From Kaistia geumhonensis (lineage in GTDB: Bacteria > Pseudomonadota > Alphaproteobacteria > Rhizobiales > Kaistiaceae), in contig NZ_JAUSWJ010000001.1 of assembly GCF_030815145.1 (NCBI RefSeq), positions 2,666,001 through 2,730,000 on the forward strand: 64,000 bases of DNA, in the 5' to 3' direction. A program made the position numbers and the translations under genes. Shown here in pieces: positions 40,355-48,231 of this stretch. The notes beneath the pieces were generated by a model. The model had not been told where the DNA came from. It ran no database searches and saw nothing but the letters and a program-made list of their open reading frames with translations. Every line of letters begins with the position of its first letter. Position 1 is the first letter of the stretch.

Positions 40355-41626
40355 ATGCGCATCAAGGCGCTCCTCGCCGCCACGGCACTCGCCGCCGGCC
40401 TCGCCGCTTCGCCGGCCCTGGCCGAGACCAATGTCACGTTCTGGCAGTTCTCCACCCGCGATGCCGACATCGCCGCCTGGAACGACGCGATCGCGGCGTT
40501 CGAGAAGGCGAACCCGGACATCAAGGTCAATATGGAGATCGTGCCCTGGTCGGAGCAGCAGCAGCGCCTCGTCAGCGCGCTCTCGGCCGGCGGCCTGCCG
40601 GACGTCTCGATGCTCGGCAACAATGTCGTGGCGCAGTTCCAGGCGGCCGGCGCGCTCGCCCCGCTGGACGACTACATCGCCGCCTATGACAAGGAGACCG
40701 GCGACGACTTCGCCGCCAATGTCTGGCCGGGCGACAAGGGCTATTACAACCTGGCCGGCAAATGGTGGGCCTCGCCGGTGAATGTCGAGACCCGCGCGCT
40801 CTACTATCGCAAGGACCTGTTCAAGGCCGCCGGGCTCGATCCCGACAAGCCGCCGCAGACCTGGGAGGAGTTCGCCGCCGACGCGAAGAAGCTCACCAGG
40901 GACGGCGTCTATGGCGCGGGCCTCTCGATGAGCCTCGACTATTTCACCGTCCAGAACTTCATGAGCGCCTATCTCGGCTATGGCGCGCGCATGTTGAACG
41001 ACGACGGCAAGTGCGGCTTCGACACGCCCGAATTCAAGCAGGCGCTCGACGTCTATGTCGGCGTCTACAAGGACAAGGCGACCCATCCCGACGCGCCGAC
41101 CATGAACGGCGACACCTTCCGCAAGGGCTTCCGCGACGGCAAGTTCGCGATGATCCTGTCGGACCCCGGCCTCTACAAGGACCTGCAGAACGACAAGGCT
41201 CCCTTCCTCGACGATGTCGGGATCGCTTTCGTGCCGGCCGGCGCCAAGAACCGCTCCGGCTTCCTCGGCGGCTGGCCGCTGGTGCTGTGGGATGCGTCGG
41301 AGAACAAGGAAGCCGCCGCCAAGTGGATCCTGTTCGCGACCCATGGCGAGGCGCTGAAGAACCTCGCGACGAAGGGCGGCTTCATCCCCGGCAATGTCGC
41401 GCTCGCCAAGCAGGTCCCGTGGACCGAGTTCCCCTATCCGGTCTTCGTCGAGCAGCTTCAGGACGCCAAGGCCTACCAGTATCCGAGCGAAGCCATCCCG
41501 CAGATGGGCCAGCTCGAGGTCGACACGATCCAGAAGGCCGTGCAAGCGGTGGCGCTTGGGCAGAAGTCGACCGACGAGGCGACGGCCGAGCTCTGCACCG
41601 CGATCAACGACGTGCTCGCCCGCTGA
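40355..41626 (+). CDS. ABC transporter sugar-binding protein (family 1, CUT1)
   Basis: 423 residues with a Sec signal MRIKALLAATALAAGLAAS cut after ALA near residue 25. The mature start ETNVTFWQFSTRD and NPDIKVNMEIVPW are those of family 1 periplasmic sugar-binding proteins. GGAGGG is 6 nt before the ATG. First gene of a five-gene operon under the LacI-type regulator. Ligand unknown; candidates are oligosaccharides, polyols or glycerol-phosphate esters. Confidence 0.9.
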   Translation: MRIKALLAATALAAGLAASPALAETNVTFWQFSTRDADIAAWNDAIAAFEKANPDIKVNMEIVPWSEQQQRLVSALSAGGLPDVSMLGNNVVAQFQAAGALAPLDDYIAAYDKETGDDFAANVWPGDKGYYNLAGKWWASPVNVETRALYYRKDLFKAAGLDPDKPPQTWEEFAADAKKLTRDGVYGAGLSMSLDYFTVQNFMSAYLGYGARMLNDDGKCGFDTPEFKQALDVYVGVYKDKATHPDAPTMNGDTFRKGFRDGKFAMILSDPGLYKDLQNDKAPFLDDVGIAFVPAGAKNRSGFLGGWPLVLWDASENKEAAAKWILFATHGEALKNLATKGGFIPGNVALAKQVPWTEFPYPVFVEQLQDAKAYQYPSEAIPQMGQLEVDTIQKAVQAVALGQKSTDEATAELCTAINDVLAR

Positions 41627-41639
41627 CCGGCGCGGCCTG

Positions 41640-42563
41640 ATGGCGATGACGCTCCAGACGACGAGACGGCCGGCCACGGCGCGCCCCCGGCGCCGGCAGA
41701 TCCTGCCCGACCGCCTCCTCCCTTACGGCATGATCGGGCCGGCCGTCTTCGTCGCCTTCGCCATCGCCATCATTCCGCTCTGCTACGCACTCTGGCTGTC
41801 GCTGCAGGACTGGTACATGCTGCGGCGGCCGACCCCGGTCTGGGGCGGGCTCGTCAATTACCGCACGCTCCTCTCCGATACCGCGCTGTGGGCCTCCTTC
41901 GGTCGCACCTGGATCTGGACGATCGGCACCGTGGTGGTCGAAGTGGCGCTGGCGCTGCCGATCGCCCTTCTCCTCAACCGCGAGAGCGCGGTGGCGCGCA
42001 CCGCGTCGGCGGTGATCCTGCTTCCCTGGGTGACGCCCTTCATCGTGCTCGGCTTCGGCTGGCGCTTCCTGCTCGATTCCGGCGTCGGGCCGATCCATGC
42101 GCTGCTGCATGCCCTCGGGCTGGCCGGCGACTCCTCGATCCTCAACGATCCCGTCGGCGCCTTCGCCATGATCATCTTCATCTCGGGCTGGAAGGGGACG
42201 CCGTTCCTGGTGATCGCCATCCTCGCCGCGCTGAAGTCGATCCCGGACGAGCTCTACGAGGCGGCCGAAGTCGACGGCGCCGGCCCCGTGCAGCGCTTCG
42301 TCCATGTGACGCTGCCGGAAATCTGGAACACGATCGTCACCGTCGGCCTCGTGCTCGGCATCCTCGCCTTCTATTCCTTCGACCTGCCCTGGATCATGAC
42401 CAAGGGCGGCCCGCAGGACGCGACGACGCTTGTCGGCATCGCGATGTACAAGGCCGTCTTCCTCGATCTCCGCCCGGCCTATGCGGCGGCGATCTCGGTC
42501 GTGATGCTGGTGCTGCTGTTCATCGCCTCGCTGATCACGCTGAGACTGAGGAGGAGGCACTGA
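41640..42563 (+). CDS. CUT1 ABC sugar permease (MalF type)
   Basis: 307 residues, about six membrane helices, with the EAA loop DELYEAAEVDGAGPVQRF. Starts ATGGCGATG with no clear Shine-Dalgarno, 13 bp after the binding-protein stop; the second ATG at 41646 is an alternative. Its TGATG stop/start overlaps the next permease. Confidence 0.9.
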   Translation: MAMTLQTTRRPATARPRRRQILPDRLLPYGMIGPAVFVAFAIAIIPLCYALWLSLQDWYMLRRPTPVWGGLVNYRTLLSDTALWASFGRTWIWTIGTVVVEVALALPIALLLNRESAVARTASAVILLPWVTPFIVLGFGWRFLLDSGVGPIHALLHALGLAGDSSILNDPVGAFAMIIFISGWKGTPFLVIAILAALKSIPDELYEAAEVDGAGPVQRFVHVTLPEIWNTIVTVGLVLGILAFYSFDLPWIMTKGGPQDATTLVGIAMYKAVFLDLRPAYAAAISVVMLVLLFIASLITLRLRRRH

Positions 42564-43390
42564 TGCGCCATCGCTCCCCGACGCGCGAGCTGGCGCTCGA
42601 TGCCACCACCATCGTCGTCATCTTCCTGCTGCTGGTGCCGATCCTCTGGGTGTTCGTCGCCTCGGTGCGGCCGGAGACCGACATCACCGGCGGCGGGCTG
42701 ATCCCGACGCGCTTCACCTTCGAGCACTACGCCGCCATCCTCGCCAAGAAGCCGTTCCTGATCGCGCTCAAGAACAGCCTCATCGTCGGCCTAGCGGTCG
42801 CCGTCGTCACCACCGCGCTCGCCATGCCGGCGGCCTATGCGCTGTCGCGCTTCTCCTTCGGCGGCCGGAACTTCTTCGCACTGCTGATCCTCGGCACGCA
42901 GATGCTGCCGAGCCTCGCGGTGCTGGTGCCGCTGGTCGTCATCATCCGCCAGATCGGCCTCACCAACACGCTGACGGCGCTGATCTTCACGCATCTGGCG
43001 CTCGGCATGCCGATCGCGGTGTGGATGCTGAAGGGCTATATCGACGCGATCCCGAAGGAGCTGGAGGAAGCGGCGCTCATCGACGGCTGCGGCCGGCTCG
43101 GCGCGATGTGGCGCATCGTCGTGCCGCTGATCCGCCCGGCGATCATCGCCGTCGGCACCTTCGCCTTCGTCCTCTCCTGGGGCGAATATCTGATGGCGCT
43201 GGCGCTCATCTCGAAATCGGACGTCAAGACGCTGCCGCTCGCGCTGCAGGGCCTGTTCGATCCCTATTCCTTCTCCTGGGGTCAGGTCATGGCCGGCGGC
43301 ACGATCATCGCCCTGCCCGCCATCCTGCTCTTCCTCATCTTCCGCAGGCAACTCGTCGGCGGGCTGCTCGCCGGCGGCGTGAAAGGATAG
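42563..43390 (+). CDS. CUT1 ABC sugar permease (MalG type)
   Basis: 275 residues with six predicted helices and the EAA loop KELEEAALIDGCGRLGAM. GAGGAGG is 5 nt upstream of the ATG. The stop is followed 3 bp later by the dehydrogenase. No ATPase gene follows, so a shared ATPase encoded elsewhere probably powers the importer. Confidence 0.92.
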   Translation: MRHRSPTRELALDATTIVVIFLLLVPILWVFVASVRPETDITGGGLIPTRFTFEHYAAILAKKPFLIALKNSLIVGLAVAVVTTALAMPAAYALSRFSFGGRNFFALLILGTQMLPSLAVLVPLVVIIRQIGLTNTLTALIFTHLALGMPIAVWMLKGYIDAIPKELEEAALIDGCGRLGAMWRIVVPLIRPAIIAVGTFAFVLSWGEYLMALALISKSDVKTLPLALQGLFDPYSFSWGQVMAGGTIIALPAILLFLIFRRQLVGGLLAGGVKG

Positions 43391-43393
43391 TTC

Positions 43394-44446
43394 ATGAGCG
43401 CCAATCCCCGCTCGACCCGCTCGCTCTATTTCACGGGTCCGCGCGACCTCGAGATCCGCGAGGAGCCGCTGCGCGAGCCCGGGCCGGACGAGATCGTGCT
43501 CGCCGCGATCGTCTCGGGCATCTCGGCCGGCACCGAACTCAACGTCTTCCGCGGCCTCGCCCCGCAATGGCGCCAGCACATGGACCCGGAGACCCGGCTT
43601 TTCCTCGACGGCGGCTCGGACTGGACGTGGCCGGCGCGCTACGGCTACGCCATGGTCGGCCGCGTGGAGCGGATCGGCGCCGCGGTGACCGACCGCAGGG
43701 AGGGCGAGATCGTTTTCGCCTATGCCCCGCACGGCGCCCATGCCGTCATGCCGGCGCGGGCCGTGGTGCCGCTCGGCGACCTTGCCGACCCTGAGACCGG
43801 CATCTTCTTCGCCAATCTCAACACCGCCTATAACGGTGTGCTCGACGCGCATATCCCGCTCGGTGCCGATGTCGTCGTCAGCGGGCTGGGCGTGATCGGC
43901 CAGATGGTCGTGCGCTTCCTGAAGCGGAACGGCGCCCGCACCATCATCGGCGTCGACGGCATCGACCTTCGCCGCGACCTCGCGAAAGCGGGCGGCGCCG
44001 ACCATGTGCTGGTGCCCGGCGCCGACAAGGTGGCCGAGACGGTGCGCACGCTCACCGGCGGCCGCGGCGCCGATGTCGTCGTCGAGGTCTCGGGCGCCGC
44101 GCCGGCCCTCAACGAAGCGATCCGCACCGCCGGCTACAACGGCACCGTCGTCGCCATGTCCTGGTATGGCGGCACCTTCGAGAGCCTGTCGCTCTCCGGC
44201 GAATTCCACCACAACCGGCCGCGGATCATCTCCTCGCAGGTCGGCAACGTGAATCCGTTCCTCGGTCCGCTCTGGTCGACGGGCCGGCGCGGTGCCATCG
44301 TGCGCGAGTTCATGGACGCCTATGCCGGCGACCTCAAAGGCTTCGTCACCCACCGCGTGCCGCTCGCCGACGCCGCGCGCGGCTACCGCCTGCTCGACCA
44401 GGGCTCGCCTGAGGTCATGCAGGTCCTGATCGACTACCGACTCTGA
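43394..44446 (+). CDS. MDR-superfamily NAD(P)-dependent dehydrogenase
   Basis: 350 residues. An N-terminal GroES-like domain and the Rossmann loop VVVSGLGVIGQMVVRF near 158-173. It lacks the four-cysteine structural-zinc loop and most catalytic zinc ligands of alcohol dehydrogenases, as in several polyol or inositol-like MDR enzymes. Position in the sugar operon suggests oxidation of the imported substrate. Substrate unknown. Confidence 0.82.
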   Translation: MSANPRSTRSLYFTGPRDLEIREEPLREPGPDEIVLAAIVSGISAGTELNVFRGLAPQWRQHMDPETRLFLDGGSDWTWPARYGYAMVGRVERIGAAVTDRREGEIVFAYAPHGAHAVMPARAVVPLGDLADPETGIFFANLNTAYNGVLDAHIPLGADVVVSGLGVIGQMVVRFLKRNGARTIIGVDGIDLRRDLAKAGGADHVLVPGADKVAETVRTLTGGRGADVVVEVSGAAPALNEAIRTAGYNGTVVAMSWYGGTFESLSLSGEFHHNRPRIISSQVGNVNPFLGPLWSTGRRGAIVREFMDAYAGDLKGFVTHRVPLADAARGYRLLDQGSPEVMQVLIDYRL

Positions 44447-44466
44447 TCCGCCCGGAGCACTCAATC

Positions 44467-45228
44467 ATGCGTTATTCCGCCTGTCTCGAATGGCTGTTCG
44501 CCGCCGAGGCGCCCGATTTCGCCGACCGCATCCGCCATGCGAAGAAGGCCGGGCTCGACGGTGTCGAGTTCTGGCTGTGGCGGGGCAAGGATCTCGGCGC
44601 GATCCGCGCCGCTCTGGACGAGACCGGCCTTCCGGTCACCGGCTTCTGCGCCGAGCCCATGGTTCCGCTGACCGATCCGGCGAAGCATGCCGAATTCCTC
44701 GAAGGGCTGAAGCCGTCGATCGAGGCGGCGCACCGTCTCGGCGCGCCGGTGCTCATCGTGCAGGCCGGCGCCGATCTTCCCGGCCGCAGCCGCGCCGAGC
44801 AGCGCGCCGCGCTGACCGAATGCCTCGGCAAGGCGGCGGATGTCCTGGCCGGCTCGGGCGTCGTGCTCGCCGTCGAGCCGCTCAACACGCTGGTCGACCA
44901 TGTCGGCTATTTCCTGCCCTCGACGACCGAGGGGCTCGACATCATCGACGAGGTCGGGCGGCCGGAAATCCGCATCCTCTACGACATCTACCATTCGGCG
45001 GTGATGGGCGAGGCGATCGAGGACGTGCTCGCCGGCCGGCTCGACCGCGTCGCGCATGTCCATCTCGCCGACACGCCCGGCCGCCACGAGCCCGGCACCG
45101 GCAGCCTCGACTGGCGCTCGCGCGTCGCCTGGCTGGAAGCCAACGGCTATCGCGGCATGGTCGGGCTCGAATACAAGCCGACCAAGGATACGGCAGAAAG
45201 CCTCGCGGCGGTGTTGAAGGCCGCGTGA
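44467..45228 (+). CDS. TIM-barrel isomerase, hydroxypyruvate-isomerase-like
   Basis: 253 residues of the xylose-isomerase-like TIM-barrel family. The N-terminus MRYSACLEWLF and VLAVEPLNTLVDHVGYFLPS resemble hydroxypyruvate isomerase and related epimerases; metal-binding E and D/H are visible in VEPLN, ILYDIYH and GLEYKP. Last gene of the operon, 20 bp after the dehydrogenase. Real substrate unclear. Confidence 0.82.
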   Translation: MRYSACLEWLFAAEAPDFADRIRHAKKAGLDGVEFWLWRGKDLGAIRAALDETGLPVTGFCAEPMVPLTDPAKHAEFLEGLKPSIEAAHRLGAPVLIVQAGADLPGRSRAEQRAALTECLGKAADVLAGSGVVLAVEPLNTLVDHVGYFLPSTTEGLDIIDEVGRPEIRILYDIYHSAVMGEAIEDVLAGRLDRVAHVHLADTPGRHEPGTGSLDWRSRVAWLEANGYRGMVGLEYKPTKDTAESLAAVLKAA

Positions 45229-45291
45229 GCGGCTGAGGCCCTGGAGGCCTTGGGAGGCCCGCGCGGGCTGCCTTGCGCAGGGGCCCTCTCG

Positions 45292-45318
45292 CTCTCTCCC
45301 CCGCAGCGCGGGAGAGAG
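45292..45318. repeat. REP-like imperfect palindrome CTCTCTCCC...GGGAGAGAG
   Basis: Arms 45292-45304 and 45308-45318 with a 3-nt loop and a 2-nt bulge. A related sequence with CTCTCCCGCGG and GGGGAGGGGG follows at about 45376-45405. It lies between two convergent genes in 195 bp of non-coding DNA. Sequences of this kind are spread in many Hyphomicrobiales. Confidence 0.5.
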
Positions 45319-45423
45319 GGCTGGGCATCGCGCATTACCGGTGTCGCGCGAACGGCCCGTGGGCGTCAAATCCGCTCTCCCGCGGAGCGGTGCCGGGGAG
45401 GGGGTTGTTCGGCGCAGCCGCTG

Positions 45424-46263
45424 CTACCCGATCGCTTCGCGCAGCGTCTTAAGCGCCACGCGGTGGCCTTCGCGGCGGGCTTCGAGGTCCTTTTTCGGCC
45501 AGCCGAAATCGGAATCCTCGTGCTCGAGCGCGATGACGCCGTCGAAGCCGTCGGCGCGCGCGGCGGCAATGAAGGCCTTCCAGTCGAGCAGGCCCCGGCC
45601 GGGAAGGACATAGCGGTACCAGGGATTGCCGTGCTTCTCGATGATCTCGCGATTGAGCACCGTATCCTTGCCGTGCAGGATCGCGATGCGGCTCGCGAAT
45701 TCGCGCCGGGCCGCCATCGGGTCGATGTCCTGCCAGATGAGATGCGAGGGGTCGAATTCGAGGCCGAGGCGCGGATCGGGGACGAGGGCGAACAGCTTGC
45801 GCCAGCCGACCGGATTCACGGCGATGAACTTCTTGTCCGGTCCCGGCCAGTTCTCCATCACGATCCTGATCGGCGAGTCGCTGGTTTCCGCGAGCACCTC
45901 CTTCGCGAAGGCGGCAAAACCGGCATAGTTCTCGTCCTCGCCGACCGCCGGGTCGTAGCCCGGAAAGAGGACGAAGACCGGTACGTTCGCATCGGCGGCG
46001 GCGCGGACGAACGCCTTCGTCAAAGCGTGAAGCTCGGCGCGCGCCTTCGGATCGGGGTCGAGCTGGTTGCCGAAGAAGGTGACCGAGGAGACCGTCAGAC
46101 CCTTCGCCCGCGCGCGCCCGACGATCGGCGCCAGATCGGCCGGGGTCGGAATATGGCTGCGCACATCGATCTCGATGGCGTCGAAGCCCGCTTCCGCCGC
46201 GAAATCGATCACCTCGTCGATCGGGCGATCGCCGAGGGTCGAGGTATAGAATCCGACTTTCAT
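45424..46263 (-). CDS. Sugar phosphate isomerase/epimerase-like TIM-barrel protein
   Basis: 279 residues. N-terminus MKVGFYTSTLGDRPIDEVID, then IVMENWPG, LGLEFDPSHLIWQ, and VIALEHEDSDFG near the end, the metal-site pattern of the AP-endonuclease-2-like TIM-barrel family. It faces the LacI-regulated operon convergently and may work on the same sugar. GGAAG lies close before the ATG. Confidence 0.82.
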   Translation of the reverse strand: MKVGFYTSTLGDRPIDEVIDFAAEAGFDAIEIDVRSHIPTPADLAPIVGRARAKGLTVSSVTFFGNQLDPDPKARAELHALTKAFVRAAADANVPVFVLFPGYDPAVGEDENYAGFAAFAKEVLAETSDSPIRIVMENWPGPDKKFIAVNPVGWRKLFALVPDPRLGLEFDPSHLIWQDIDPMAARREFASRIAILHGKDTVLNREIIEKHGNPWYRYVLPGRGLLDWKAFIAAARADGFDGVIALEHEDSDFGWPKKDLEARREGHRVALKTLREAIG

Positions 46264-46384
46264 GCTCTTCCACCCTTGTTCGCCGTCCGCGAGCCGGCGG
46301 CCGGCACGGTCATCCTCTCCGGAGCCCCACCCGAGAGATAACGCTTGCGGCCGGTGCGGCGCCAGAGGCGAGCCCGGGCGAGCG

Positions 46385-46873
46385 TCACTCCCGGTCGGCG
46401 GACCGCTCGGAGTGACGTCCGATAAGGGAAAGGCTGATGATCACGACCAGCGCGACGACGGTTGCCATCACGGCGATGCCGATGATGCCGAGTCCGCAGG
46501 CGACGCCGATGGCGCCGGCAAGCCACATGGCGGCGCCGGTCGTGATGCCCTGGACGCGGCCGCGGCTCTGGATGATGGCGCCGGCGGCGAGGAAGGCGAC
46601 GCCGGATGTCACCGCCTCGATGATACGGACCGGATCGACGACGACATGCTCCATGCCGAGCGTGTCGGAATGGAGGATCTCAAGCATCACCACGGTGAAC
46701 AGCGCCGAGGCGAGCGCCGTCAGCGTGTGCGTCCTGAGCCCGGCGGGGCGCGAGCGCCATTCGCGCTCCGCGCCGATCACCGCCCCGAGGATAGAGGCGG
46801 CCACCAGGCGGAGCGCGATATGAGACTTCGGCAGATGCGTATCGAGGAAAGCCGCATCGAGAAGTTCGAGCAT
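46385..46873 (-). CDS. MgtC/SapB-family membrane protein
   Basis: 162 residues, four to five membrane helices. Family signature ASILGAVIGAEREWRSRPAGLRTH, here about residues 26-49, and later GAAMWLAGAIGVACGLG. MgtC proteins support survival at low magnesium or in macrophages. It lacks the C-terminal ACT-like domain of full MgtC. Located 15 bp after the entericidin-like gene on this strand. Confidence 0.88.
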   Translation of the reverse strand: MLELLDAAFLDTHLPKSHIALRLVAASILGAVIGAEREWRSRPAGLRTHTLTALASALFTVVMLEILHSDTLGMEHVVVDPVRIIEAVTSGVAFLAAGAIIQSRGRVQGITTGAAMWLAGAIGVACGLGIIGIAVMATVVALVVIISLSLIGRHSERSADRE

Positions 46874-46888
46874 GATGGCCGGAGGGCC

Positions 46889-47023
46889 TTACTGGACCGC
46901 GCGCTCGACGGCGTTGCCGGTCTGCTTCACGTCGGTCGCGACGCCGGTGACGGTGTTGGCGCAGCCGGCCAGGGTGGCGACGGCGACGAGGACGAGGGCA
47001 GTGGCGGCGGAACGGAAGGTCAT
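46889..47023 (-). CDS. Entericidin-like small lipoprotein
   Basis: 44 residues: MTFRSAATALVLVAVATLAG then C21 of the lipobox LAGC, then ANTVTGVATDVKQTGNAVER. This matches the entericidin A/B family of tiny lipoproteins with an NTxxGxxxDxxxxGxA-type mature part. GGAG lies 7 nt before the ATG. Easily missed because of size. It precedes the mgtC-like gene on the same strand and may be cotranscribed. Confidence 0.85.
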   Translation of the reverse strand: MTFRSAATALVLVAVATLAGCANTVTGVATDVKQTGNAVERAVQ

Positions 47024-47087
47024 GGCGTGTCTCCAGCGGTTGAGCCGGGAAACCAATGCCGCCGCCCCGCCTAAGTTCCGCCCGGTT

Positions 47088-48056
47088 TCACTCCCGCACG
47101 AGGAGACGGCGGAACGGCAGTTCCGGCCCGAGCGGCATGATCCGGTTCGGGTTCAGCGCCTTGATCGACCAGTAGCCGCGCTTGATGTGGTCGATGCTGA
47201 CCGTATCGGCGACGCCGGGGATCTCGAGGATGCGCTCCAGATAGGCGGAGAGGCGCGGATAGTCGGAGAGGCGCCTCAGATTGCACTTGAAGACGCCGTG
47301 ATAGGCGGCGTCGAAGCGGACGAGCGTCACGAAGGCGCGGATATCCGTCTCGGTGAAGCGCTCGCCGACCAGGAAACGGCGCCCCTCCATGCGGGCCTCC
47401 AGCTCGTCCAGCATCGCGAAGACGTCGCGGAACGCCTCGTCATAGGCGAGCTGTGTCGTCGCGAAGCCGGCACGGTAGACGCCGTTGTTGAGCCGCGGAT
47501 AGATCCGCTCGTTGAGGGCGTCGATCTCGCCGCGCAGCGGCTCGGGATAGAGGTCGACGCTCTCGTCGGCGAGCGCCCCGAAGCCCGAATTCAGCATCCG
47601 GACGATATCGGCCGATTCGTTGTTGACGATGGTGCCGCGCTCTGTGTCCCAGAGCACGGGGACGGTGGCGCGGCCGGTGAAATCCGGCGCCGCGCGGGTG
47701 TAGAGCTCGTGGATGTGGCGGGCGCCCATCACCGGGTCGGGCCGCGACACCGCATCGTCGCCGAAGCGCCAGCCCTCGTCGGCGATGACCGGCTCGACGA
47801 TCGTGACCGGGATCGCGTCTTCGAGCTTCTTCACCGCGCGGGCGATCAGCGTGCGCGAGGCCCAGGGGCAGATGAGCGCCACATAGAGCCGGTAGCGGCC
47901 CGCCTCGGCGCGAAAGCCGCCCTCGCCGGTCGGGCCGGGGCTGCCATCGGGCGTGACGAAGCTGCGGAAGGACGAGACCTGGCGCACGAAGCCGCCCTTC
48001 GCGTCCTTGGCCTGGACCGGATCCCATTCCGCCGACCATTTTCCGTTGACGAGCAT
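47088..48056 (-). CDS. Glutathionyl-hydroquinone reductase (YqjG/ECM4-type GST)
   Basis: 322 residues. The thioredoxin-like domain has the catalytic CPWA in VALICPWASRTLIA, followed by the helical GST domain with FVTLVRFDAAYHGVFKCN. This family reduces glutathionyl-hydroquinones with glutathione, a detoxification step. Single gene, divergent from adenine deaminase. Confidence 0.9.
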   Translation of the reverse strand: MLVNGKWSAEWDPVQAKDAKGGFVRQVSSFRSFVTPDGSPGPTGEGGFRAEAGRYRLYVALICPWASRTLIARAVKKLEDAIPVTIVEPVIADEGWRFGDDAVSRPDPVMGARHIHELYTRAAPDFTGRATVPVLWDTERGTIVNNESADIVRMLNSGFGALADESVDLYPEPLRGEIDALNERIYPRLNNGVYRAGFATTQLAYDEAFRDVFAMLDELEARMEGRRFLVGERFTETDIRAFVTLVRFDAAYHGVFKCNLRRLSDYPRLSAYLERILEIPGVADTVSIDHIKRGYWSIKALNPNRIMPLGPELPFRRLLVRE

Positions 48057-48231
48057 GGCTGATCCCGTTTCGACATCGTTGACGATGCGGCGAAGCTAGC
48101 CGCCGGCATCCTCGCTGGAAATGCGCGCGCCGTCGAACGCAGCGTGCACCGATGCTGCGTCCATTCGGGTGCTTTACAGCCCCGCCGCGCCCTTCTAGGT
48201 CTCCTCGATCCCCCGACCAGCGAGGCTTCCG

